The notes beneath the pieces were generated by a model. That model made no database searches, had not been told where the DNA came from, and saw only the letters and a list, made by a program, of their open reading frames with translations. A program made the position numbers and the translations under genes. This document shows, in pieces, positions 11,479 to 23,229 of a DNA stretch of 64,000 nucleotides; position 1 is the stretch's first letter; the number at the start of each line of letters is the position of its first letter. The DNA comes from Anthoceros angustus (taxonomy: Eukaryota; Streptophyta; Anthocerotopsida; Anthocerotales; Anthocerotaceae): assembly GCA_010909165.1 (NCBI GenBank), contig MU008166.1, positions 1,612,001-1,676,000 on the forward strand, in the 5' to 3' direction.

Positions 11479-11491
11479 TTTTCTTGTAGTG
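11479..11491 (-). mobile_element. CACTA transposon 3' terminal inverted repeat
   Basis: The minus strand reads CACTACAAGAAAA from 11491 to 11479, the canonical terminus of plant CACTA elements. It is followed inward by GTTTTTACAACGG subterminal motifs. The element therefore lies to the left of 11,491, with its 3' end here. The 5' terminus was not located: no matching CACTACAAGAAA was found on the plus strand in the first 10 kb, so it is either mutated or outside the window. Confidence 0.85.
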
Positions 11492-11739
11492 AACGTTTAA
11501 AGACTCGTTCTCGTCCCCGTCTCTTCTCTCGTCTGAGAGTGCTTCCTCCCGCTCCACTCTTGTCACTCTTGTCTGCACCCTACGGTGCCCGGTTTGGCAA
11601 TGTGTATTCTGGCAAAGGCCGGGCTGCAGCACCCCCACATCTACTTCCGCCGGTCCGACCAGTCCAGGCTCTACACGCTCTCCATGGTGACTGGCTTCTC
11701 GAGCTCGCGTCCGCTCCGGTCTGCTAGTCGCCTTCGTCC

Positions 11740-12790
11740 CGCCCTTGAAGAGCAAGGGTTGCGGCTCCTCCACACTTGCAATCACCTTCACACGTTAGGG
11801 GGTTCGTCACAAGAACCTGAATAGTCCTCTCTGGAGTAGTCCGCCCGCTCGGTGACTTGGGCCTCGCTCCAGCACTTGGCTTACAAGAGCCTGTATGCAC
11901 AACGCAGTATCAACCCCAAAAGGAAAATTTGCATTATGGGGACGTCAAACCCCTTCTGATATTGCTCTTAAGGCAGTGTCTTTATTACATCCGTAAAACT
12001 GGCCTTACCGCTAGCTACCTATACACGCGCAAGTGACGCCAGATCCTTGCGCGTGTCTGCCTACGTCTACGGCGATAAGGCTCTTGTTGGTGATTCCGAC
12101 TGCAATGCCAAACTACGCACCGAGGCGCCCGGTCGATTATTCTCGACCCTTGTAGTCCTGCAGAGGCCTGACCCCTACCTCGAATCCGGTTGGGCTATGC
12201 CTTTGAGGGCGGTGACAACCATTGTCCTAAATCCTCCTTTGGCTCGGTGGCGGCCGCTCGGCGTCGCTCCTCGCTAGTCGCCGTCCGCCCTTGAAGAGCA
12301 AGGGTTGCGGCTCCTCCACTTGCAATCACCTTCACACGTTGGGGGTTCGTCACAGGCACGAATAGTCCTCTCTGGAGTAGTCGCCCGCTCGGTGACTTGG
12401 GCCTCGCTCCGACTTGGCTTACAAGAGCTGTATACTGTGATATCAACCCCAAAAGGAAAATTTGCATTATGGGGACGTCAAACCCCTTGATATTGCTCTT
12501 AAGGCGGTGTCTTTATTACATCCGTAAAGCCGGCCTTACCGCTAGCTACCTATACGCGCAAGTGACGCGGATCCTTGCGGCGTGTCCTCGTCTACGGCGA
12601 TAAGGCTCTTGTTGGTGATTCCGACTGCAATGCCAAACTACGCACCGAGGCGCCCGGTCGATTATTCTCGACCCTTGTAGTCCTGCAGGCTGACCCCTAC
12701 CTCGAATCCGGTTGGGCTATGCCTTTGAGGGCGGTGACAACCATTGTCCACTAAATCCTCCTTTGGCTCGGTGGCGGCGCACGGTCTCCA
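11740..12790. repeat. Tandem duplication, ~545-bp period (LTR-like)
   Basis: The block starting with GAAGAGCAAGGGTTGCGGC near 11745 recurs near 12292. The two copies share, in order, AATAGTCCTCTCTGGAGTAG, AACCCCAAAAGGAAAATTTG, CTTTATTACATCCGTAAA and the run to GCGGTGACAACCATTGTCC. I see no coding capacity. Its position beside a gag-like reading frame suggests LTR or internal retroelement sequence duplicated in tandem. The exact element boundaries are unclear. Confidence 0.7.
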
Positions 12791-13083
12791 CCGCCCTTGT
12801 GCCATGATGGGTCCCCTACCCCCTGGTCCGTCCGAGGTGCATTGCCAGTGCATCCCCAACCAAGTCCCCTTAACGCGTCGGACTTGAGTCAGTCCTCGCC
12901 TCGGTCCGGGACCCCGTCAGTCCTCGCCTCGGTCAGGACCCCGGGTCGTCCTCGCCTCGAGTCGGGACCCGGTCCGCCTCGCCTCAGGAGTCCGGACCCC
13001 CGGGTCCGTCCTCGCCTCAGGAGTCCGGACCCCCGGGTCCGTCCTCGCCTCAGGAGTCCGGACCCTCCGGGGAACGGACCTCG

Positions 13084-14129
13084 TTACTTCCCTACACCGG
13101 GCCATCTTCCATCTTCCCATCTCGGCCCTCCTTCCTTTGGAGCGTTTTCCCTTACACCCCCCAAACCGGGTGCTGGGTGCGGGAGACCTACTTCTTGGTC
13201 CGCCGGGGCTTCTCCACCCGGCTGGCGTCTTCTCTCCGAGGGGCCCTCCTTGTTGCTGCTCTCATCTCCAAACAGGGCACCCAGGCTCCCTGCAAGCGCG
13301 TTCTCTCCCAACCCTTCCTCCCTCCAGGCTTCCTCCGACTCCTCCGGTGGCCCTATGGCCTCGGTCGGCTGGTGAACCGCACCCACTGCCTTCAGGAGCT
13401 CCGCGTGGTAGTAGGCGAAGTCCGAGTCGACCTGCTGTATGGCCTCCTCCAAATGAGCCCTCATGACTCGGTACTCGCGCCTCCACAGGTGCTCGGGCAG
13501 TCGAGCGTGTTCCTCCGCACGCTGGGCCATCCCTTCTCCAAGGTCTTCTAGCCGGGCCTTGGCGGCATCTCCGTAGGCCATTAAAGAAGCCTCGGCAAGC
13601 TCTTGAAGCCGCTGCTTCTCGTTGGCGCACTCCATCTCCTGTTCCCTCCGGAGGGCGGCCAATTGGTCTATTAAGGCCCGGGATTCCCCCTCCACTCGGC
13701 GCAGATGGACCAGCAGCTCTTGTTCCTCCTGCTTCCACTGGTGCTAGTCCGTCACCTGCTGACTTAGGAGCCCCATCTCCCTCTGGAGCCGTTCCGAGAG
13801 TTATCAGGTGGGTGGCCTCGGCGAGCTCCTTCTTGAGCTCGTCGATGTCCAACTGCTTGCTCCTCCGGTGGTCTTCCTCCACCCTAAGCCAGAGTTGGAG
13901 CCGTTCCACCTCCCGCTCGTGGTCCTCAATCCGGCCCTGGAGGATCTCGTTCCTCTCCTCCACCTCTCGAAGCTGTAGCTCTAGGGTCTCCTTCTCGCCT
14001 TCCGTCTATTTTCGCGCCTTGTCAGCCCCCTGGAGCTTCGTCTGGAGGTCTTTCATCACCCCCAACCGCTCCTGCATCTCCACTCCATGGGCCGTGCGTG
14101 CTTGCTCCGATTACACCAAACTTAAATAA
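13084..14129 (-). pseudogene. Coiled-coil gag-like retroelement relic
   Basis: Reading the minus strand from 14129, successive frames give a heptad-rich protein: RAHGVEMQERLGVMKDLQ, then EERNEILQGRIEDHERE and VERLQLWLRVEEDHR. After a frame change near 13740 it continues with ALIDQLAALRREQEME, LEDLGEGMAQRAEEHARL and HLEEAIQQVDSDFAYYH, ending in a Gly/Pro/Glu-rich tail at 13084. An in-frame TAG near 14008 and the frame change mean it is not translatable as one protein. A long coiled coil followed by a low-complexity tail between LTR-like duplications resembles the gag region of some large plant LTR retroelements. I cannot exclude a dead host coiled-coil gene. Confidence 0.5.
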
Positions 14130-14220
14130 AACAAAAAAACTCCCATTAATCATTCCTAAGGGGGAGTCAAATGTCCTTTCCTTGTCCACAACTGCTCAGT
14201 TTTTGGGTCGTTATTTTAAC

Positions 14221-15290
14221 TGTGGCCGCTTTGGCCATACGGCTTCTGTGTGTTGTAGTGTGCATGGACATGGACGGGGGCGCCGAGTGTGGGCGTCTTC
14301 ACCAGGCCGTGCTGGATGGACGCCCTCAGGATGAAGCAAGGCCTCCCGATCCATAAGTTCCCAAGCAAGTCCCGCCGGGGGTGCCATTGTTAAGGTTGCT
14401 CCTATCTTAACAGAAGGGTGCATACATTTGCATTGATGTATCTACAGGGTCGGTAACTACCTACAGGACGGTATGTATGGCATGTTAGGCTATACTCAAG
14501 ACTGGCAACAACAGACTGTACCAAACACTCATAAACATATATTCTTTATGCAGTGTATGTAGCATGCAGGCAACAATGCAGATGGACGGGCATACACATC
14601 TACACACAAGACATAGCACTCAATCAGTGCATAGGGTGCAAGGACACAGCTGTAACAACGTTAGTGACTGCTGAGCTTGCTTCTCGTCAGAGGAACACTA
14701 CTAATGGCTGGTTGTCTCCTTGTGATGGACTACCACACGATATACTTTTAAGCATGGCCGCTTTGGCCATACGGCTTCTATGTGTTGTAGTGTGCATGGA
14801 CATGGGCCAGGCGCCAGTGTGGGCGTCTTCACCGGTATCTTTGGATGGACGCCCTCAGGATGAAGCAAGGCCTCCCGATCCATAAGTTCCCAAGCAAGTC
14901 CCGCCGGGGGTGCCATTGTTAAGGTTGCTCCTATCTTAACAGAAGGGTGCATACATTTGCATTGATGTATCTACAGGGTCGGTAACTACCTACAGGACCG
15001 TATGTATGGCATGTTAGGCTATACTCAAGACCTGCAACAACAGATCGTACTCAAACACTCATAAACATATATTCTTTATGCAGGTATGTAGCATCACAGC
15101 AACAATGCGGATGGGCGGCATACACATCTACACAAGACATAGCACTCAATCGGTGCATAGGTGCAAGGACAGGTAACAACGTTAGTGAGCTTGCTTCTCG
15201 TCAGAGGAACACTACTAATGGCTGGTTGTCTCCTTGTGATGGACTACCACACGTATACACAGCTTAAGCTACTGTACGGTTAAATGAACA
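14221..15290. repeat. Tandem duplication, ~535-bp period (LTR/PBS-like)
   Basis: The block starting GGCCGCTTTGGCCATACGG at 14223 recurs at 14757. Both copies carry GGGGGTGCCATTGTTAAGG, the small inverted repeat TGTTAAG to CTTAACA, and the run to ATGGACTACCACACG. On the minus strand the segment reads TGGCACCCCCGGCGGGAC, which resembles a tRNA primer-binding site just after an LTR ending in CA. I infer retroelement LTR/primer-site material duplicated in tandem. It is non-coding. Confidence 0.65.
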
Positions 15291-16900
15291 GAGACTCCAG
15301 CTCTAATGCCAGGGTTGTGGCCAATATACCAATGCAAGGGGCTAGGAAGGCAAGCCAAGGGCTTGCTCCTGTGTGATTGCCATAGAGTTCTGAATAGAAT
15401 ACCAATTTAAAGGGTGCCTTTAGGCACCCCTTCTAAGGCATCCTTTCACGCGCTTGTCTAATGACTACTTCCTCGCTGATTGTAAATGTACACACCTTTT
15501 TACAACACGCCCATAATTAATGCCCTAGATGCCCGGCCATACACTCACTGACATTCATAGCTACTCCTAACATCAAAGAAACGCTATAAAATCCTGGACC
15601 TAACAAGACCTTTTATTATCACCTGGGTAATATGGTAACCGATCTATCTATATCCCTCCCCCATCCATATCTTATTTCGATGCACTCTTCTACATACTCC
15701 CGTCCCATCTCTATGCTCTCCAAAAAAATGGAAGACTTGTAAGACATGTTCTACCCACAAAATTGGCAATCGAGCTTCCACCGCCCATGCCCACAACTCC
15801 AATAGCACTGCTGAGGATGATCACCACCTTTTGCTGCTAAGATGATGATCACCACCTTTTGATGATCACCACCTTTTGCTGCTGAGATGATGATCACCAC
15901 CTTCTACTACTGAGATGATGATCACCACATTCTGCTACCGAGAATGATCACCATGTATGTGGTTTGTGTGACTTGCGTTTGGAGATTGAGTGCCTCACTC
16001 TCATGGCAGACACCATGGGTGCACGTGATAACTTTGAGGGTCAAATTGACGGTGAGCTGGAACATGAGCTTCTTGAATCATTCCATTTTGATTGTCTATC
16101 AATGAAGCTTCCTAAAGTGCATTACTATGCTGCTGGTTGACTCTGTCAGCCTTTGTTGCTAATGTTGCGGGAAGCATTAGAGTTGAGGAGCGTTCACGAC
16201 TTTGGCCATTGTTGCAAATAGTACGGGAAGCATTAGAGTTGAGGACGATTATCACTGGCAGCTTGGAAAAATATGTTTTCTATAAGGGAAATCAACTCCA
16301 TTTTGGAAGACAAGCTTATGTGGAGCTCAACTCTTCATTGCGAAATGACAAGCATATGAAGCATTTGCCTACCTTAGGAAAACGACGACAAGCCCAGACA
16401 GGACTATAATTAAGGTATTCATGTCATGGGCACTTCAACCTTCATTTCAATTTTGAGAAGGGTATTGTCCCCTTTGCCTACCCTAAGAAAACAACGACAA
16501 GCGCATACAAGACAATAATTAAGGTATTCATGTCATGGCACTCCAACCTTCATTTCAATTTTGAGAAGGGTATTGTCCATGTTTATATGCAAAACAATAT
16601 AACTCACACAGGTGTGCACAACTTCACTTCTAAAATGATAATTATGATTTAGCATGAAAGCAATTCATTAGAGAAGAACAAAGAGCCTTATGAAAACACT
16701 TCTCTTTTTATCTATCCTTTTTGTTATTAATAGCCTTCAAATTTGTTGTGGGACGTTAGTCTTGGAGAACCTTGGGAGAATTGGGAAAAAACTTATGTAC
16801 GAAAAACTGGCATAACACGAAAGGTATCTCGTATGGCAATTACCAGTAATTCAAAGCTCAATTAGGTAGATTGAACCACTGGACTGGACTACTTGACTAT
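15290..16900. other. Gene-poor stretch with local duplications
   Basis: At 15812-15960 a GATGATCACCACCTTTTGCTG unit repeats about five times. At 16365-16580 a ~105-bp segment (GAAAACGACGACAAGC to GAGAAGGGTATTGTCC) is present twice. A 60-codon open stretch ending at about 16139 (EGQIDGELEHELLESF then FDCLSMKLPKVHYYAAG) looks protein-like but I cannot assign it. It may be a transposase remnant. Nothing here is a supported gene. Confidence 0.45.
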
Positions 16901-17402
16901 ACTTATGGTTGTTTGGTAACCCTGCTCTCCGGTTACGCACACCGCAGTTAGACTTTCCGGTGACTTCGGCGGAACAAGACGCCGAACCGGGCCAGGTGCT
17001 CTGTACCGGGAAAAGGCTCAAACGCGAAATCCGGCCCAGGAAAGCCCCCGGGCACCTGGCTGCCTGGCACTACAAAGGCAGAGTCCAAGTCAGCTGGTGT
17101 ACATCGAACCTCTCGTGAAGGCTCAGGTGAGGCGGTGACGTGCTTCAGGACATTGTGGCTGCGCCGGCGTCTTCGGCTGCGGCGGAGCGTTGTTTTTCTT
17201 TCTGCGCCGGCGCCGATTCCAGCGCTCGCAGGTGAGATTTCTGCAGACAAGCGGTGATTTGGAAATTTGGCAGAAGAAAGTTCCGAGGAATGAAATTTCC
17301 TTCTCAGTCTCCTGCTCTGGCTATGGTGTGTTTGTACGGGGAAGGCCTGGTGAGGTTTTGAGCGGGCTGGCTCCTGCTTTGTGGCTTTCAGAATCGGGAG
17401 CT

Positions 17403-19524
17403 ATGGCGGAGAACGGCGGGGCAAACGGGGAGCTTGGGAATGCACACACCGGCAGCTGCTGCCATGCCGGGCCCGGTTACGCAACTCCCTTGGACGCCAT
17501 GCGCGGGCCGCGGGAGACCATACTCTACGTCACGGCTGTGTACACCGGTGAGTGACTTGAGCCTGGGAGATGTTCGGGTTGGGAGCAAGTGTTGGACTGG
17601 CCGGGAAGATTTTTTTTATTTCCTATGCTTTTGTGGCTCTTTGTAGGGACGGGTATAGAGCAGCCGGATTATCTGGCGACGATAGATGCGGATCCCAAGT
17701 CGGCTACCTACTCGCAAGTTATTCATCGAACTCCGGTGAAGTACTTGAATGACGAGCTGCATCATACGGGGTGGAACGCATGCAGTTCTTGCTACGACGA
17801 CGCTTCTGCTCAGAGGCGGTTCTTGGTGCTGCCTAGCCTCGTGTACGTGGAAGGAAGCTCGTTGCTGGTTTTGCTACGAAGGTTGTTCTGTGGTGTGGTG
17901 TTGTGCGCGTACTGAGGCTAATGGAATGTTTTTTTAGCTCTTCGCGGATTTATGTTATTGACACGAAGGATCCCCGAGCGCCTGTCGTGCACAAGATAGT
18001 CGAACCGGAAGATATTGCAAGCAAGACAGGCCTGGCGTTTCCTCATACTTCCCATTGCTTGGGATCGGGGGATATTCTGGTCTCCTGCCTTGGAGATCCG
18101 GAGGGTAAGGCAGAAGGTGCAGGGTTTCTGCTTCTGGACTCTAAGTTCAACGTGAAAGGAAGGTAGGGTGCGTGCTTTTGCATGCATTGAGGAGGGTGAT
18201 GTGCTTCTGCTTGAACCCTATTCTTAATGTGAGGTGTCTTAATGTGTTTTTTGGCAGGTGGGAGAAGCCAGGCCACAGTCCAGCTTTTGGTTATGACTTC
18301 TGGTATCAGCCTCGTCACAAGACGATGATCAGCTCTTCCTGGGGCGCACCCTTAGCATTCACCAAGGGATTCAACCCTGCCCATGTTGCTGAAGGCCTTT
18401 ATGGGCGACATTTGTTTGTGTATGACTGGCCTGAAGGGACACTTAGGCAAACGTTGGATTTGGGGCTCCCTGGTCTCATACCATTGGAGGTATGTTGCTT
18501 CGATCTTCCTGAAAGCTAAGCACAAGTTTTCCTTCTTCCGTTGTTGGTTTCTTGAAGTCCTGAGCTATTCTATTGTAAATAGGTGCGTTTTCTGCATGAC
18601 CCGAGCAAAGATACGGGGTTTGTGGCGGGGGCATTGTGCGGTAACTTGATCAGGTTTTTCCACAAGGGTGATGGTGTTTGGGATCATGAGGTATGCAGCT
18701 GGCCAGAGGTTATAAAGGCTTGATTTTCTTTCCTGTCAAGATGGAGTTTGCAACTTCTAACTAGGCCAGCCACGGTTGTAGCATTGCAGAGACTTACACA
18801 CCTCATCCTGTCTTCTGCTACTGTTCATGAACAGGTTGTTCTGTCGATTCCCAACTTCAAAGTTACGAACTGGCTGCTACCGGAGATGCCTGCTCTCATC
18901 ACCGATTTTGTCATCTCATTGGATGACCGTTATTTGTATTTGGTTGACTGGCTTCATGGTGATATCCGGCAATATAACATTGAAAACCCATCCAAACCGT
19001 TCTTGGCCGGGCAGATCTGGGTTGGTGGGCTCCTGCAGAAGGGCGGCGATGTGTTTGTGGAGAAGGAAAACGGAGAACTCTGGCAGTCCACCGTCCCTGA
19101 GGTTCAGGTTAGTTTGGGAACCCTTTTTCAACTCGCAGTGGATGCCCTTCCATTTTTAACGAGGTCCCAAGTGATCATCAGATTCTTTGGCTTAAATTGC
19201 TGGTTTTTCTAACGTTCCATGGCTGAATGTGTTCGGTTGCAGGGACATAAGCTCCGAGGCGGACCTCAGATGATCCAGCTCAGTCTGGATGGCAAGCGGT
19301 TGTACGTGACAAACTCTTTGTTCAGTGCCTGGGACAATCAGTTTTACCCTAGCCTGGTGAAAGGTGGCTCCCACATGCTACAGCTGGATGTGGACACAGA
19401 GAAGGGTGGTCTTTCCATCAACCAGGACTTCTTTGTTGACTTCTCCAAGGAACCTCATGGTCCTTCTCTGGCTCACGAGGTTCGGTATCCAGGGGGCGAC
19501 TGCACGTCAGATATCTGGCTTTGA
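17403..19524 (+). CDS. SBP1: Selenium-binding protein / methanethiol oxidase
   Basis: Seven exons are read as 17403-17547, 17647-17842, 17938-18162, 18258-18489, 18583-18690, 18835-19107 and 19243-19524. All introns are GT-AG and 93-144 bp, and the phases join to 486 codons plus TGA. Known plant SBP1 proteins have about 490 residues. The product matches the family throughout: [66 protein letters not shown]-type and [17 protein letters not shown] segments, ending [10 protein letters not shown]. Cys19-Cys20 and the Cys94-x-x-Cys97 pair are present; the N-terminal Cys pair is implicated in selenium and cadmium binding in Arabidopsis. Animal and bacterial members oxidise methanethiol to formaldehyde, H2S and H2O2, so a cytosolic sulphur or stress role is likely. 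The ATG at 17403 is chosen because it begins the conserved N-terminus. Confidence 0.97.
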
Positions 19525-20759
19525 GACGCAGCATGTAGAGAAAAATTTGCAGCGTTTGTATCTGGTTTGGCAGATGGTTCGCCGTAAGTATTCGTGTGAC
19601 TTGCTTTGATTATAGTCTCCCCCGGCCAGACCACCTTCATGCTAGTATGAAGAGGTTGGCTGCTATCCCAAGCCAGATGCCTGTGCTTAACTATTGTTAA
19701 ATTGCAGATGGTTTTATGATTTCCTTCTGTCCTAAACTATCTGCATACGAAGTACCTAGCATGATTCTGAATGAAGAGGACGGCTGCTATCCTTGTACAA
19801 ACTTCACATTCTTCTGTGCCTATTTGCTGCGCTAATAACCGGTTTTCTAGCAAAACTTTATGTCACTGTGGCAAGAGCCTTCTGAAGTCTTGCAGGTCGA
19901 TCTTCTGCAGGCTCGGACATTGAACTGCAGAAGACCCTTCCGAAAGCTTGGAGTTCGACCTTGTGAAAGCTCGGACATCGAACTCCACACGCATCTTAGC
20001 GACAGCTACGGTTTGCTACCACGTCAACCTGTTTTCAAAGCCTGCAATGTTCCATAAGGCTGCGTCGTCCACCAAGGCGACAGCTAGCTAGGGTTCGCTA
20101 CCACGTGGTTAACCTGTTTTCAAAACCCTTCAATGGAAAGCTTGCTCCCTCCATGGTCTTCCAGTTGGAACAACCTTATCGCAACACGTAGAACAGAACC
20201 TCGTCAGTCTACCAAGGAAGCGCGACGACAGGCAACCCAAACTTCCACCTTCATTCTATCACTGCTCTGTCCAGCCACACCGCAGATTCTGCATCGGATC
20301 CAACACGATTTCCATACATCATATAGTGAATTCCTCAGTCCAAGGCACATTCCAAGACGCTGTAGGACTCGCACAATGTACTGTAATGATATGAAATGAA
20401 ATGTGGAAGCGGCTTGAAATGTGGAACCCGCTGTGTGAATGTTGCTGAGAGGAGTGATGGAGGTGCATGGATGACTTGAGAGGCATGTAACAAACGAGAT
20501 TGTAGTGGATTCCGATTGAGCACTTCGGGATTCCAAGAGTTGTGCTCGAGGGCTGCAATTAGAAGCATCACACCGCTTGTTGTTTATCTTACAGTGTACG
20601 GTCTCTCAAAACAAAACCCTTCCCCTTCTTCATCTACATCGGGGTTACACTTGTTACATTTCAAGAACGCCAAAGGGGACTTCAGGCCCCCCATGTTCAG
20701 TCCAAATTTTCAGGAAGCTTCCACCTTCATCCGATTGAACCTCCGGGGCGCCGGGGCTC
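19525..20759. other. 3' flank and intergenic region between SBP and esterase
   Basis: This holds the 3' untranslated region of the selenium-binding protein gene and the space to the convergent esterase gene. A short duplicated phrase (CTTGGAGTTCGACC / GCTCGGACAT) occurs at 19905-19990. No further gene is seen. Confidence 0.5.
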
Positions 20760-22267
20760 CTAGTAGCCTGTAGGATAGGCTTCAGGTATATCTTTCGGCT
20801 CGGGTTCCGCAGGTAGAGGCCCCAGAGCGACAGTCACATCCACAAACAGCATTGCATCGTATCTGTTGGCCAAGGATGTGGGCACATAATTGCCCCACCT
20901 CTCATGTACCGGGTTATACACCACACCGATGGCCCTATTGCCCCGCACCTCCGCCAACGGCCCTTTCTTGTGCTTGTTAGACTCAAACGAGAAGGCCACA
21001 CCCTCCGCCTCCATCTGCATCGCTACAGCATGAAACTTTGCTTCCCAGCTCCCAGGCCGACCCGGCGGCACAGGCAAGACCTCCGTCAGCCCTCCCCATT
21101 GGTGGGACGCAACCACAGTGCCCTCGTAAGTGCTGAACCCTACCAGCTTCACGGCCTCCTCTCCGAACTGCTCCCTGGCCAGTCCTCCTAAATTGACCTG
21201 CCCTTGCCGCTTCATGCTGGTTGCCCTATAATCTCCGATATGCGTGTTGTGAGCCCAGACAATGCCCTTGGACTCCGGCCCGTAGTGATCCAGCAGCAAT
21301 TTCAGCGTCTCCATCATATGCCGGTCGCGCACATTCCACGACTTGTCGTCAGCCTGAATCATGCACCGGTAATAGGTCTCCGCGTTCTTCACGATGCGAG
21401 CATTCTGTACGGCATCGAAGAAGGCGCCGTGCTTGGCAGGCTCGATGCTGTCGAGCCGCTTCTGCAGCAGCTCCTGCAACGTCCTCACCACTCCCTCCCT
21501 GCATCCCTCTGGAAAGAAAATCAACGACCTGGCGTACTCCTGCTCGTCCTCCAGAAAAGGATCGAAACAGTCGTATCGCAGCTTCGCCTTCCTGGCCAAG
21601 GCTGGATCCACCTTCTCCAGTTCCGTCAAAGCTTCCTTGATGGAATCGAACAGCGAATAGACATCCAAGCCGTAGAATCCCACCCGCTTCTCAGGAGTGT
21701 CTACCTTCAGATTGTGTATCCTCATCCACCTCACCAGCTCCTCCACCTCTACATTACACCACATCCATGTCGGCCATCTCCTGCAAATCCAAAACCAGCC
21801 TTCAAGTTGATGATCCTTCCAGAGACATCCCTTTTCCATCATGGAGCATCAACTGAAGCCCGTCCTTCTTTGCAAATTTCTAGGAGTCCAACAAAGGCAG
21901 AAACGGATGTACCTACAACCTACTTGAAACAACGAAGGACTTCGTGCACTCTGCGCTTAAAAAGCAGGTCCTTGTTATGGAGGTTGAGATCTTGATCCAG
22001 CTCCATGTGGATGAATCGGTTGATGCGTTGCGAGGGGGGCCAATCTCCTTCGATAGCGATGAAATTGAATCCGTGCTTTTCCATGAGCTCCTGCGAGATG
22101 AGACGCCGCCACTCGTAGAATTCGTGTGTGCCATGAGACGCCTCTCCCAGCATCACGACTTTGGCACTCTTCACCCTCTTCACCAGGTCGCTCAGGTCCG
22201 CCACGGACTTGAACGGCTTGCCAACGCTTGCCAATTCCCTCACCAAGGTGGAGGCCGGTCGAGTCAT
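20760..22267 (-). CDS. Erythromycin-esterase family protein
   Basis: Two exons are read on the minus strand, 22267-21924 and 21780-20760. They are joined by a 143-bp GT-AG intron that turns FK and RWPTWMW into one continuous block, giving 454 residues. Family landmarks (Pfam PF05139) are present: VVMLGEASHGTHEF with Glu42 and His45, AIEGDWPP, WMRIHN, FYGLDVYS and WAHNTHIGD near residue 295. The Glu/His residues correspond to the active-site positions of bacterial EreA/EreB, which hydrolyse the macrolide lactone. The natural substrate of plant members is unknown to me. An in-frame ATG at 22384 would add 39 residues; I prefer 22267 because the added part is not domain-like. The gene is divergent from the O-methyltransferase, with about 960 bp between the start codons. 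Confidence 0.92.
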
Positions 22268-22384
22268 GATCGCAAGCGGAATTCCAACGCAACAGACAAT
22301 GTTTTCTGCACGATGGATTGTGTGCCCCCAGGAGTAACCAAAATTCAGCATGCAACCTGCAGCTCCCTTGTTCAGGTAGGACAT

Positions 22385-23229
22385 GCGCCACCCAATCCTC
22401 GCCTATTCTGTCCCAAGGACAGCGTCACTCGCGACAGCATCTGCATCAGAGCTACAGGCCGCCGCCAGGGGAACTGAACCAACACTACGCTACGCGTGTC
22501 GCCTGCCGTCTCCAGTGTCCCTAGTTCGAACAGCGCCGCCTTTACGTACTTAAAAAGAAATAAAATGATAGCATATTCTAAGTTTTTATTTTTCTATACA
22601 GGTATAAGAGATGGGTATTAACTGAGCCATGAGTAGCCCACCTGAGGCTAGACATGATGCCCTCGTCTTCTAATGTGCGAGGTCGTGAGTTGTTAGTACC
22701 CTACGGATTACTATAGATTATGAGCTTTACGTACGTATGCTCGGAAAACTTCTCCACACGACCTTCACATGCTCTCCGTATGAGCTTTGCATCTCCTTCT
22801 TGGTGTCTTGCTGTGGTAGCTGCAAGCACTTGCGTCCCATCCAAAGCAACAAGGAGGCAGACCCGGATAGAGCCGAGCGATTCTCAGACCTGGGCATGCT
22901 CGACGACGTGTTTTGATTCCATTCAACCTGGATCGCGACAACTACGGGCATAGTGATGGCGTCAGCATGTGACGGTTAGTGCGCGCGTGCTGCACTGGCG
23001 AGTGTCGTCACTTCCATGTGACTGAAGTACCAGCTTCAGTTAGTCACGGTCCTGCTGTATGTCGCCTGTGACATGAAACCGATGGCGTGAACCAGCTGAT
23101 GAGAGCGTTACGGCTTCCTTGCACTGCTTAAGTAATCGCACACCCTGACGAGCACACCTGCTGCCAGGCAAAAGCCACAAGAAGCTCTTGCAATTGATAG
23201 GCTCGAACAAGACTTGTAGTCCCGCAACG
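22385..23229. promoter_or_regulatory. Shared divergent upstream region
   Basis: About 0.85-0.96 kb separates the divergent esterase and O-methyltransferase starts and must carry both promoters. I cannot place TATA boxes with confidence. A dispersed repeat is inserted at about 22620-22735 (see the SINE-like entry). Confidence 0.5.
22620..22735 (+). mobile_element. tRNA-Arg-like SINE fragment
   Basis: The segment GTAGCCCACCTGAGGCTAG resembles an A box or D-arm. CTCGTCTTCTAATG resembles the anticodon arm of tRNA-Arg(UCU), and GAGGTCGTGAGTT leads into a T-arm that is no longer intact. It continues into GTTGTTAGTACCCTACGG. The tail GTTAGTgCCCTACGGGgTTACTCC recurs as a 40-bp tandem array at 27905-28026, including its upstream TGCGAGG. 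That fits a tRNA-derived SINE family with two genomic copies here. Confidence 0.4.

Noticed and set aside
16948-17250. Minus-strand open frame of 100 codons upstream of the selenium-binding protein gene
   Set aside because: It is GC-rich promoter sequence with no recognisable domain, opposite the SBP 5' region.
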